Below are positions 35,672 through 46,761 of a stretch of 64,000 nt of DNA, piece after piece. Location: assembly GCF_964340395.1 (NCBI RefSeq), contig NC_135554.1, positions 23,598,092-23,662,091 of the forward strand, written 5' to 3'. Below the pieces are notes generated by a model. That model did not search any database, was not told where the DNA came from, and saw nothing but the letters and a program-made list of their open reading frames with translations. The position numbers and the translations under genes were made by a program. Source of the DNA: Glandiceps talaboti (taxonomy: Eukaryota > Hemichordata > Enteropneusta > Spengelidae). Position 1 is the first letter of the stretch. Each line of letters opens with the position of its first letter.

Positions 35672-38600
35672 GGACACGATATCACAAAAACTACTGCATT
35701 AATTCTAATGAAAAGCAATTATCATCTTCCTTATGAGAATGGCAAGAACTCGTTGGGTTTAAGTAAACATCCTATGAATATTAATGAACCATTTGTCTAC
35801 CTAATGATTTCCGGCATGTAGGAACTAGAATGAAAATAATATGTTTTTTTTTTTTTACATTTTTGCCTTGACATTAAGTTTATATGTGATTCCCTTGAGC
35901 CTTATTGTTTGATGTTATACAGATTAGGTTAATTTTATCACACCTGGACAGTGTCTCATTTTTTCCTAAATTAATTCAAAATCTCAAATTATGATGGTGC
36001 ACGTAGAAACTAGCCAATCAACAGGCATGTTTTACGGAAGGTATTATGTTTACATCTGGTTTCATAAGGTACCAGACCCTTATCCAGAAGAAGAAAGAAA
36101 GACGGTTTATGACTCGTGGAAAATACGACGTCCAAAGAATGCTGACCCCTTGACATTACCTCGGTAAGATATTAACCATATTTCCAGTCGTGGTTTAATA
36201 ACTGACTTGAGTGTCTTCGATGGCTGATCTTTTCCTTGTTCTCTAAACACACACTCCTTAGCAAAAACGAATTCAATCGTTCGCTTTATTGAAGTGTTGG
36301 TAAATTTGTACTGGATTTTAAATCTACCGGCAGTGTCAGATGATGTCAATAGCGCCCTCACGTGATGTGAATATTGATTAATCGGTGTCAGTTGACAGGG
36401 TCAGCCGATCGCAGAATGAAATGTAACATTTTCTAATCAATGTTATCATTATCGCAAGTTGACTCAGTAGAATCGTGAAAGAGTAATACGGTGTGGCAAA
36501 GTAAAGATTCTAAGCTAAAGACTTACTCTGACCAGTAGCATCCGCTCCTAGATTTATGAATGGGTGACTTTATCGAGAGAGAAAAACATTAATTGTTTGC
36601 AATGCATTTTGTACAATGAAACACATGTAAGACTTGGTCATGCTACCCCAGGAGATATTTTTTTTTTCAAGATCATCGCGTTTTGATGTAACCTTGTTTT
36701 CAAGTCAGTAATCTGTACTCATGGTTGTTATTTGACTTGTACTGTATGTACAGTACTTGGAACGCTTCAGTTTTAGTGCTAGTTCATTATTATTTTCTAG
36801 ACTTTGTTTATATTTGAAGACAGCAATTCTCGGAATTGAAGATTCTATTATTGTAAATATTTGCCTTGAAGCTGACCAATCCACAAAGTTTAACATTTGA
36901 CTGTTACCAAGATTACCATAAAATTCCGAGACATTGCTTTTTCCCTCTCTCGTTTGTCCTCATCATAAACAAGATGGCGATACTGGATTTACATATTTCT
37001 CTCTGATCTCCTGAACGTATGATAATAATTCACTCATAGTTAGGTATCATCTATTTGCTTAGGACAACTAACACATTTTCCGAGAAGTGCTACAAACACA
37101 ATGAAGTGTTTATCTGTGTGTCCATGACTTAAGGTCAAAGGTCGCTGAGTTAATATTGCTACTATTAAAGTACTAGTGACTTGTGAATTTATTATTACAG
37201 TAACGTTAAAGGCAAAATCATCAGATCGGCTATATGCAAATTAGACAAAAGAGTGGTTTATGGTTTTAGATTCAAAAAGATTACTCGACGAATATGTCTG
37301 GCATTGGATGGTTCTGAGATTGTCCAGGTGAAGCCGCAAACAAGATGATCATACTGTTAAAGTACACATCAGGTCTAAAAAGATGTGACTTTTGGTCTTA
37401 AAATCTACCCTATCGCCCCCCCCCCCACCGCTCCTCAGACTAAATAACAATTATGATAATAAAATAACTGGATTGGTTTTAAATTTGACGTGGATATTGC
37501 TAAAGATGTCTTGATGGAAAATTTGTCACGACAAGGGCCCCCCCCCCCCCTCCTCCCCCGCTTATTGAATTACATACTTTGGTATATAAGATGTTCTTTT
37601 TTCAACGTAATTCTTGCTCAGCATTGCATGTTGTTCTACTTCTAGTATCGGTGATCTTGGATCTGGAAGCGACTATGCACCATTCATGCAGAGAATAGGG
37701 GTGTCGTCTGTTACCATGACTTACGTGCCAAATATTAAGCCGGTGAGTGCGCATTCGTTCTTCAAATCCCCACAGCTGTTTTTGATGAAATACAACAATA
37801 AAGATGTTGCCCAAACGATATTTAATGACCAACTTAACTACGTGCACTATTATGCCAAAATAAATTGACAACACAACTTTAACTATCGTGTAATTGGTTT
37901 TATATATAATTTTTTCCCAAACTTGACGGAAATGAATTTGTTACAAGCAGTGCCAATGTGGTTGGTTCCAATCAAGAAACATTTCGTATTTTTCGTATGC
38001 TAGTATTCCGTTCTTTGGTTTGATACCATGCCAACAAGCATCTACTAAGCAAACCATTTGGACAAATGTAAATGTCCTTTTTACATGTGCTTCGCAGTAA
38101 CCATTTGAAGAAAATATGTCATCTCTAAATGTAAATATCTTTATTTATTTCAGAATGTTTTCCCCACGTATCATTCGGTATACGAAACGTTCCATCTGGC
38201 TTCTAAATACAACGATCCGGAGTTCAAAGCTCATGCTGCGATTGGTCGTGTGATAGCGGAACTTGGTCGTTCTTTCTCCGATTCTCTTATCATCCCAATG
38301 GACTGCCGAGATTATGCACAACGAATCGAAGATATGGTTACAGCCTTCAAATCTGATAGCAACGGTCAGCTAATGCTCCAAGAAAACATCAAATTTGGTA
38401 AGGGTACTAGTATACATAATTTCAAAATTTAGTAAATGGCTGACTACATTTTGAAACGTGTTATATAGAGATAAACATAACAAAATGAAAATGTCTGTAC
38501 TAATTTAAACAACATACAAGTCGTTACTCAAAGTTGTGTGAGTTACATGAATTAGGATTGATTCGACATGGTTGTCGAACGACTCTGGAAGATCGTAAGA

Positions 38601-38864
38601 GTATGGATGTTTTGTAGGAATTGTGTATTTTTCATTAATTTACACCTTTTTCGCCATTGTTTCATCTGTAGACGACTTAGATAACGCGGTTGACAATTTG
38701 ACCAGTGCCAGCCAGTTCTTGCACAACAGTATCGATAACTTGAATAAGAAAGAGTAGGTTGCTCAGTTAATTCTCATTTTGTAAACGTATACAACCAACA
38801 TACACGCGCACATACACACGTACGCAATACCACAAATGTTCACTTACGTATGCTCAATGCTGCC

Positions 38865-38919
<55 letters not shown>

Positions 38920-40036
38920 TTGCGCGCGTGTGTGTATGTGTGTGTGCATTTGCATATATATGCATGTTTGTCGCCTGCCATTATGTATGTATGTATGTAT
39001 GTATGTATGTATGTATGTATGTATGTATGTATGTATGTATGTATGTATGTATGTATGTATGAATCAATGTACGTCGATGTATGTATGAACGCACGTATGC
39101 ATGTGGTCGATTATTTACATATGTCTCGCTATCCATGTCAGTATACATTTTTTAATCAAATGCAAACAATGCCACTTTTGCAATTCTATGATGTGATAAT
39201 ACTGTTGTTTCTGTTTTCATCGTGCTATTATGACATTGCTGTGACTAAATTAACTGACATTACAATCTCGCATTTTCTTTTAGTCCAATGGCTTACCGTA
39301 TTGTCAATGACAAACTAATGGGATTTGAACGTACTTTCATCGACCCCCTTGGACTACCAGAGAGACAGCTCGTCAGGTATGTATATCCTTCCATTGTGAA
39401 ATTTCGTTGATGGGCATATATACTTTGACATAAATGATATAAATTTCACTTGCCAACATTAGAGAGGGTGTGGATAACTATTTTAGTGTTTGGGCGATTA
39501 CCCGGGACGGGGCGATCAATGCACGTATTGTGGCGGCGATCTTACTTAATGAGTTTTAATGACTTCTTTCAATTCAATGCAGTCGAGGGACATAGGTAGA
39601 TATCGTAGTCATAATGCGACTAAATTAACTGACATTACAATCTCACATTATGTCATGGAGTTGTATATCTCAACATGCACATGATACAATTCCTGTCATA
39701 ATACTACTAGTCTCGGTTACCCATATTACAGACATATTTACTTTTTTCCTCTTGGTTCCCTTAAAAAAACATTTAATGATTCTTTGTTTATTTATATATT
39801 CTCGTTCTAGACATGTAATATTTGCTCCAAGTAGCAAAAATATGTATGCCAGTGCTGGTCTACCTGGGTTGACAGATGCGTTATTTGACATTGAAAACGT
39901 TTCCACTGATGACAGGGAAGAACGGTGGAATCAAGTGAGGAAAGAGTTGGCCACAGTGACCCATATGATTGAATCAGCTGCAGCCTATTTAGACCATTTC
40001 CTGACATCTTTACATCGAGGAAAACAGAACGCTTAA
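27292..40036 (+). CDS. NAALADase / glutamate carboxypeptidase II-like M28B metallopeptidase, copy B
   Basis: Eighteen exons with the same phases as copy A encode 766 residues: 27292-27554, 29391-29544, 30323-30454, 30737-30862, 31832-32018, 32213-32303, 32659-32751, 33655-33737, 34045-34164, 34305-34387, 35037-35100, 35374-35441, 36069-36163, 37646-37742, 38154-38397, 38672-38753, 39284-39376, 39811-40036. Exon 1 is 12 codons longer than in copy A, adding a Glu/Pro-rich stalk after the TM helix. Exon 13 is one codon shorter and exon 14 two longer. The zinc ligands and general base are all kept (H385, D395, E432, E433, D461, H559). GCPII R534 and R536 correspond to Thr and Thr, N257 to Tyr and K699 to Met. 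Exon 16 uses a weaker donor, GTAGGT; if it is skipped over, a TAG follows at once. No frame break was found, so the gene looks functional. Confidence 0.93.
30986..31060. repeat. (CTGT)n microsatellite in intron 4 of copy B
   Basis: About seventeen CTGT units. Intron 4 of copy A has only a degenerate CTGCCTGTTTGT patch at a similar place (about 8625-8655). Confidence 0.95.
31279..31528. mobile_element. 250-bp foldback MITE in intron 4 of copy B
   Basis: Perfect 26-base terminal inverted repeats start CTACAAGTTTAGTATTTTAA. A second inner inverted pair (GTACAACCGACAT at 31412, complement at 31485-31497) flanks three direct repeats of a CCGACATTTGTAATA-like unit. The matching intron of copy A lacks it. 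Confidence 0.8.
33057..33200. repeat. Dispersed repeat C, copy 2
   Basis: Counterpart of 15965-16205, placed in intron 7 of copy B directly before a large microsatellite. Shared blocks are CGACC..CACCTAG, ACTGTTCT.CCAATCTGTAA and GAAAACAATGGAAA. Confidence 0.7.
33207..33563. repeat. Compound (CATA)-(CAGA)-(GACG/GGCG)-(CACG)-(CATA) array
   Basis: Five blocks in sequence: CATA (33216-33330), CAGA (33343-33395), GACG then GGCG (33395-33430), CACG (33430-33474), CATA (33478-33563). The step-wise order CAGA to GACG to GGCG looks like point changes spread by slippage. Reading frames through it are artefacts. Confidence 0.97.
35604..35671. repeat. (CTGT)n microsatellite, intron 12 of copy B
   Basis: About sixteen units, positionally equivalent to 12655-12692 in copy A. 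Confidence 0.95.
38862..39061. repeat. (CTGT)n and (TATG)n arrays, intron 16 of copy B
   Basis: CTGT at 38862-38914 and TATG at 38983-39061, separated by TG-rich sequence. Copy A has only the TATG array in this intron. Confidence 0.95.
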
Positions 40037-40119
40037 GATAGAATGCACCTCAGGGGACAATTTCCCTGATAATTAAAGTCTTTCGAATCTCTCAAACGTT
40101 GCCATGGACCTTTTGAATC

Positions 40120-40129
40120 AATAAAATAA
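40120..40129 (+). terminator. Candidate poly(A) signal of copy B
   Basis: AATAAAATAAA lies about 85 bases after the stop, inside 3' UTR that is homologous to copy A. Confidence 0.65.
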
Positions 40130-41880
40130 AGGTCGGGGTTCAAGATACTGTATTCAAGGAAACCAACAATCGTTTATTTACCCATAGTATTCGGTGGCCA
40201 TATTGGATTTATGGCTCAATTTTGTCATCATTTTGTACAATGTATCATGTACTAGTATCTGTGTAATGAAAAGTTAGCTATATAATACCATATTCATTGT
40301 TTTCAACATGTATTTAATATTTGTAATCAGTATTTGCTAGTTATAAATATCTGTGCAATGAAACCTGTCTGAGATTTTCAGCTCATCAAGTCACCATATC
40401 AATCCAGTATCTGGTATGCTTTCACTGGCTGACATAAAATCTACACCGTGATATTCTAGATGAGTTGATCCTACTTGGTCAGACTCTGCCCTCCTGTGTG
40501 GCTTCAGCTGTTTATTTCTTTAACCAGGTTATTCATTGCTACTTGATTTGTTTCATGTAACAGAACTGTATGTACTAGTATCGGTTTAATAAATGTATGT
40601 TACATATTGCTATGTTTTACTGTACTGGCTTCAGAAACTACATGTATATGTCAAATGTGTATGCATTTTCTTATGGCCTATGTATACGCATTATGCACTG
40701 AAAAAACAGAAAAACATAAATAAATAGTAATTAAATATGTATGTTGTTACCTTGCATAATTGTGTATATACAGGTGTGTTCTATACATGTGTTAGCAAAA
40801 ATATTGAGTAGCCCCCCCCCCCCTCACTCCCCAGTTTTAAGTACCCACTCTAGCTTAGCATTTTTTGAGTGACCCCTCCAATTCTCCCGTCCCCCCGGTC
40901 ATAGATAATGACGGCCCCCTTATAGATGATTCAAAAATGCTCTAGTTGCAGCTAGTGCAGCCTTAATAATGGGAGAACCATTTGATTTGATCTATTGTCA
41001 GTCCTGCATCAAATTATTTTTTCCATGTGCAGAAGCAAAGCAAATTTTTTTCTTGCTTACCAATTTTGTAACGTGCGGTTCATAATTATACCTGCATGTC
41101 ACTGGTTCACAACTAACTTGTTCTGTGTAAATAGTAGCAATACGTAGCAGTTTAAAATTCATGCTTCTGCTGTATACATTCTATGTACAAGAGATAGTTG
41201 GTAAAAAATCCATGAGGAGATGGCAAATTTACAGTAATTCTGGTCCTGGATATGTTCAATTTTGAAGCTGCTTTCTACACATTTAAGATACTGGTATTTT
41301 TTGTTCCATTCAACTCTTACATTGATGTATTATTTCGTATGTGCAATTTGAAGGATTTAAAAAAAGAAGACAATTATTGTTTGTTACATGTATTAATTTG
41401 TTAACAACTTTGGTGTTTTTTGTTGTTGTCATTATTGAAAAAGGCTGACCAACTATTAAAAGGTCATGAAGTCAATTAATTTTTCAGTACCCCCCCCCCA
41501 TTTTCTCCTATGACCCTCATTATTTTTTCAATACGTGGGACCCCCCCCCCCCAACACTTTACGAATTTTTTTCGAGTACCCACTTCAAATTTCGCATGCG
41601 ACAATTTTGTAAGTTCTGTCTGTTGGAACAATTTTTTATCTCTCAAGCCATTACGGGATCAAATTATTTTTTTTCTGCCGACAACCCCCCCCCCCCCCCA
41701 AGAAATCAAACAGTTCTCCCCTAAGACGCGTTTTTAGCTTGTAAATTAGCGACGTTTCAAATGGGGGAAATGGGTTCATGCTGCTCGGAACATAAAAAAC
41801 ATAAACTCGGCATATATATAGCACCGCTTGCGGTCTCAGTAACTTTTTTGAGTAAATAACTAACCAAACAAACAAATAAA
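40130..41880. other. Intergenic interval, copy B to ASNSD1
   Basis: No coding exon seen and no trace of a second CutC. From about 40810 to 41700 the sequence has repeated poly(C) runs of 8-15 bases (40811, 41490, 41541, 41686) embedded in similar phrases such as GTACCC..., CATTATTTTTTCA and TTTTGAGTGACCC. This looks like a degenerate dispersed repeat with C-tract ends. Confidence 0.5.
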
Positions 41881-41940
41881 ATGGCTGCGCTCATACGAGC
41901 AACACTTCAGAGTGGCTATAAATGCTCATTTTCGCTCTAA
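41881..41940 (+). CDS. Short upstream ORF (19 codons) in the ASNSD1 5' leader
   Basis: ATG GCT GCG ... TAA lies 71 bases before the ASNSD1 start. AAAATGGCTGCG at its start resembles a YY1-type site of the kind found at TSSs of broadly expressed genes, so transcription may begin nearby and the ATG may or may not be in the mRNA. Human ASNSD1 mRNA carries a conserved upstream ORF (ASDURF, a prefoldin-like protein of about 96 aa); this short peptide does not resemble it. Confidence 0.25.
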   Translation: MAALIRATLQSGYKCSFSL

Positions 41941-42011
41941 ATAGTTTTCCCAGTAAAGTTTTCGTTCACTTAATTGATAGAGACCAGCATTTTCAATGCA
42001 AAGACCCTGAA

Positions 42012-45000
42012 ATGTGTGGAATATGCTGCATCGTGCGCTTGCAAACTAGTTCTAAAACACACCACTTCCGGGTAGGTAGTTTCTCTTGGTCGTGAAAGTT
42101 GTGTGTGCATGTACGGACCTACGGGCTGTTTTTAATTTTTATCAGAACGCAGTGGAATGTACAAGTTGATACATGGAGACTAAACACCAGCAAACACTTT
42201 CGTTATGTCCCATCTAGTTCCGTCATCATTTTGAATGGTAATAAAATGTATGCGATGACAAACACATGATTACATGGTAATTGCTATGTAGCGGGTCGAC
42301 CCAGTGGGTGTCGACTTGTCGTCGCAAACTACACTAGTACTACAGTCAACTCGTCCAACTGTTACCCCATGCTATCTAAGAGCCCTAATGTGGTCCAGTG
42401 TCCTTTACCAAATCATAAACTGCCATTAATTGCCCAAACATGTTGCCTCCTAAGGAACACGTAGTTATGTCTATTAACTTTCAGCTTTTAAAAGCCTTAA
42501 TGATCTCAAATTGGGTATTGATTTCGGTCAAAGTGGGTCTAAATTGGGGCCCGGGTTTCCAGTACTGACCATGCCAGAGCTGGCCACTGATACCACCATG
42601 TTTTTAAATTTATTTTATTTTATCTTATTTTATTTTATTTTATTTTATTTTATTTATTACTGCAAATCTAGGGAAATGAAATAGACAAACTTTAACTGAA
42701 ATACTAATTGTGTGCACAGTGTATGCAGGGGAATTTCAAAGTCAAGGTGCATATTGTGCAAGTTGGAAGTGGAACAAGTTGGTTTGGGTCAAGTTGACTG
42801 GCAACCAACCCAGTATCTCTATGTCATTTGTCCTGCTTGCAGACAGAATAAGTCTGGACTTGATTCTGTGCAATGACAGCTCAGGTCTCGAATTACTTCA
42901 TGTGCAAGCAGAACTACTGTATCATAATTCATATATCTACGTCTCATGGATGATGTACACTAGTCTAGTTTCTATATGGTATCGTTACGATTTACACCTC
43001 AGGGACCACGCTGGCATCCAGACTAGACGTACACATACACTTCCACAAACCATAATCATGTTTAACTATCAAATAGTTGCTATTGTAAATTTGAATACAT
43101 TGTCAATTGTAGTCTGTGACTGTGCTACTGATAATTGTCATATCTGATAGAAGTAGTTTTGTTTCTCTTTAGACAGGAGATAAAAAGGTATGTGAAAATT
43201 TAAGAAGACGGGGACCAGATCACAGTGATGCTGTAGACAGAGTTGTAAACTGTGGACAGAAGGATTCTGTATGTATGCATTTTGATGGTCATGTTCTACA
43301 TTTAAGAGGATGTCTCACTCCACAACCATTGTGTGATGATAAAGGCAATGTGCTGCTATGGAATGCTGAAATCTTTGGTGGAATCGAGGTGAGATTTCTA
43401 GTTTTTTGTTGCTGGGCTTATCAATGGATTACTTGATACTGAACCCTTAATATAATCAACTACTCAGTTGACACTGTAAAAGTTTGTGGGAATGTATGTA
43501 TCGTGCAACATTAATTGGTACTATTAGTCTGTTAATTGGGTGAAATGGTTTTTTAGAATGCCAGTTTTCAGTACAACAGGAGTATGTTTGCTACAACTAC
43601 TAGTTCAGTGTAAACTTGGAGAAATTTATTTTTAACATAGCTTTAATGAATGCTTACTTCAACACATTTATTGATACTGATCAACTGTAAAAACCATTTT
43701 AGAAATTTTGGAACAGTTGGTATCTCACTGTTCCTTGAGGTAGATAACCAGTTACTAGGGGTATAGACCTCATGGCTGGGCAATACCCACTTTTATCCAC
43801 TTCTTAATTTGTCATCATTAATTTTTTTGTATATGTTTAAATAATGTAAATATTGTAAATTTCCCTTACTCGACATTGTGTTAGAAGAGCCTTTGGCTCA
43901 ACAATTTATTGAGTTTCAATAAAGTCAAACAAACAAACAAACAAACAAACAAACAAACAATAAGTGTTAACTATACCCTTCATTAAGGCCTAGAATAGGC
44001 TACTAGTGCCTTCCTTGCCAGCCAATAGTTATATATACTGTAACCTTCATTAAAGGGGCACAAGCTGAGTTTATATGTCTTTAGACGTAGTTTGTTCTGC
44101 ATATTTAAAAGGTACTCGTAGTATTGTATGCACTGAAGCATGCTTAACGACCACTTGCTATTGACTGAACTCAGACCTGGTATTGAGATATAACCCATAA
44201 ACGATCCGATGACATAATTTATGATACATACCAAAAAATGTTTAGGAAATTCCTACTATGCAATCGACTGTTCTAAACAATGTCAGAAGACAATTGTGAT
44301 GTTATAGAAGACATGCATCAACATTAACATTATACTGGAATGTGGTTTTGTTTAAGTATTTTCACTTGAGTAAAAAGGTTATAAACTCAGTTCGTGCCAC
44401 TTTAAGGATGCAAGTCAATTACTGGAACCCTCATCATTAGCATCAGCTGAATATTTCATCAAGGACTTATATAATGGTTTTCTGTACAGGTACCAGATGA
44501 TAGTAATGATGGCCATGTGTTACTTGAACTACTGGGTCAAAATGATGACGCAAATAGTTTACTAAAGTTGATGTCTACAATTGAAGGACCATGGAGTTTT
44601 ATCTACTGGCAGGTAAAGAATAATCAAAAATCAAATCATTTACTTGGACCTTGGTGTAGATTTCACTGAAACAGACAAATTGAAATGAAGTCAAATGTAA
44701 GACATGTCCAACTACCATTTATATTTATAGCCTAAAATTTTTTTAGACTTTTAAAAATAATAATATATTTTCAGTAAAACTGCCGTGAGTTTTGGAAAGG
44801 GGGCAACCAATTGCTATTCCAAAAGTGATTTTACAGTATTGAGAAAGTCCCTGCCCCTCCCCCTTGTCTCCTGTTCCGCTTATTTTTACCTGATTTTATA
44901 ATGTGCTGCATGTCTTTTTTAAAAAAATGTTATTCATTTTAACAGGAAGCTAGTAAATGTTTATGGTTTGGTAGAGATTACTTTGGCCGTAGAAGTTTGT

Positions 45001-46697
45001 TATGGCATTTACCACTAACTCAGGATGATGATTTCTGTCTGACGTCTATTGCCTGTAGACCATACACAGAGTTCCCTATGGTAAGTTATCAATATTTACA
45101 GAAATGTACTCACATCTGTCTGTAGGGATAATTCCTAGCACCATCATGAGATATTATTCTCAAATATTTTCTTTTGTTATAAATATCAGTGACATAAGGA
45201 GCCTTGTCACTATGAGTAGTGACAATACCCTTTTGCCACAATTAGTTCCTGTGAATGGGAAAAGTAATGGAGATTGTGAACAATTTATCTCATATCTTGA
45301 GATGTAGCCATGCATTGTCATGATGTAGAACAACCAGGGTATAAATCTTGTATTTTCTGTTTCATTGCGTACAACTTGGTTTGTGCTTGGTGCTTGGTAT
45401 AAAATATCTTCAACAAAAATTTTTTTTCTAGAGATGTTGAAATCAATAAAAGTAAGCTTACACTTTCTCTCAAAAGAAACACAGAATATAAGGGTGTGTT
45501 GTAGCTATGAATGTTGAGCTGTGTTGGTTTTGTATCTTATGAAGAATTCCACTGAAACATATATTCTCATTACAAGTATCTGAGAGATCTGTACAACCTA
45601 TAACACCAAAGTAAAGCATTATGTGTATGTGCCACAATCATTTATAGCATCCATATCAAGTGTTAAAGTATACTGTTTCATTTGTTAATTGACCACATTA
45701 GAAAGGTCACATGCTAGGCTTGTAAATAAACCAATTGAAACAGTATACTTTTACACTTGATATGAATGCTATAAACAAGTGTAGCACATAGAGAAAGTGC
45801 TTTACTTCAGTGTTACCTGTTGTAGAATTGCACAATGGGATATACAGTCATTGTGTTTAAATCTGTGACTGCTTTCTGTTTTACAGCATTGGCAAGAAGT
45901 TCCTTCCAGTGGAATCTATTGCATCAACTTTACCCATTTGAAAACCAATGACTGTACATTTCCCTCTGAGGTTCTGAGATACCCTTGGCTTTGGTTGTCA
46001 ACAAGTCTGGAGTCCAAGAATAACAAAGGAAGGGGTGATAACTTGGAAAAAAGTGCAACCAATGACATTGACCCACAAATTCTAAGGGACAGTTCTGACT
46101 ATAAAAATACAGATTGCGCGATAGAGAAGAAAGTTGAATTAAATGGGTCTGGGGTGACTAGTAGGGTAGTTCGTATTGAAAAATTAAAAACTGAAGTTGG
46201 TGAAGTTTGCAGTGCACCAGATGTGGTACTAATGTCTGATAGTGTTAAAATTGTGAATTCTAACCTTGGAATAATGTCACCAGTCAAGCCATTCAATAGA
46301 ACATTACCAGAATCATTTGAATGTAATCTGTATACAGTCTGTACTGTGAGCTCAGATCCAATGGCATCATCAGTTTCAAGATCATCACAGATGTCGTCCA
46401 TAGCAGAAACAGCTGCAGAGTTTTCATCTTTATCAATGCAGTCTACAGCTATGGCTACAACATCATTGAAAACTGGAACAACATCAATAAAAACACCAAA
46501 AACAATGCCATCACCTTTGTTGCCACTGTCATTATCAATTCCATCATCATCATCATCCTCTTCTTCATCATCTTCATCTTCTCCATCATTGTCATCCTCT
46601 TCCTCTGCCACCTCCTCTTCTGCTTCATCATCAACATCAACATCCTCATCATCTTCATCATCATCGTTACTGTCTTCATCATCTACATCTACATCTA

Positions 46698-46761
<64 letters not shown>

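Noticed and set aside
42710-43147. 145-codon open frame in ASNSD1 intron 1
   Set aside because: It has no ATG at the start given, no recognisable domain, and lies inside an intron whose flanking exons join perfectly in phase.
46099-46611. Asp/Glu-rich antisense frame opposite ASNSD1 exon 5
   Set aside because: Mirror image of the serine-codon repeat (TCA/TCT read as TGA-free GAT/GAA codons); the sense frame is part of a well-supported gene.
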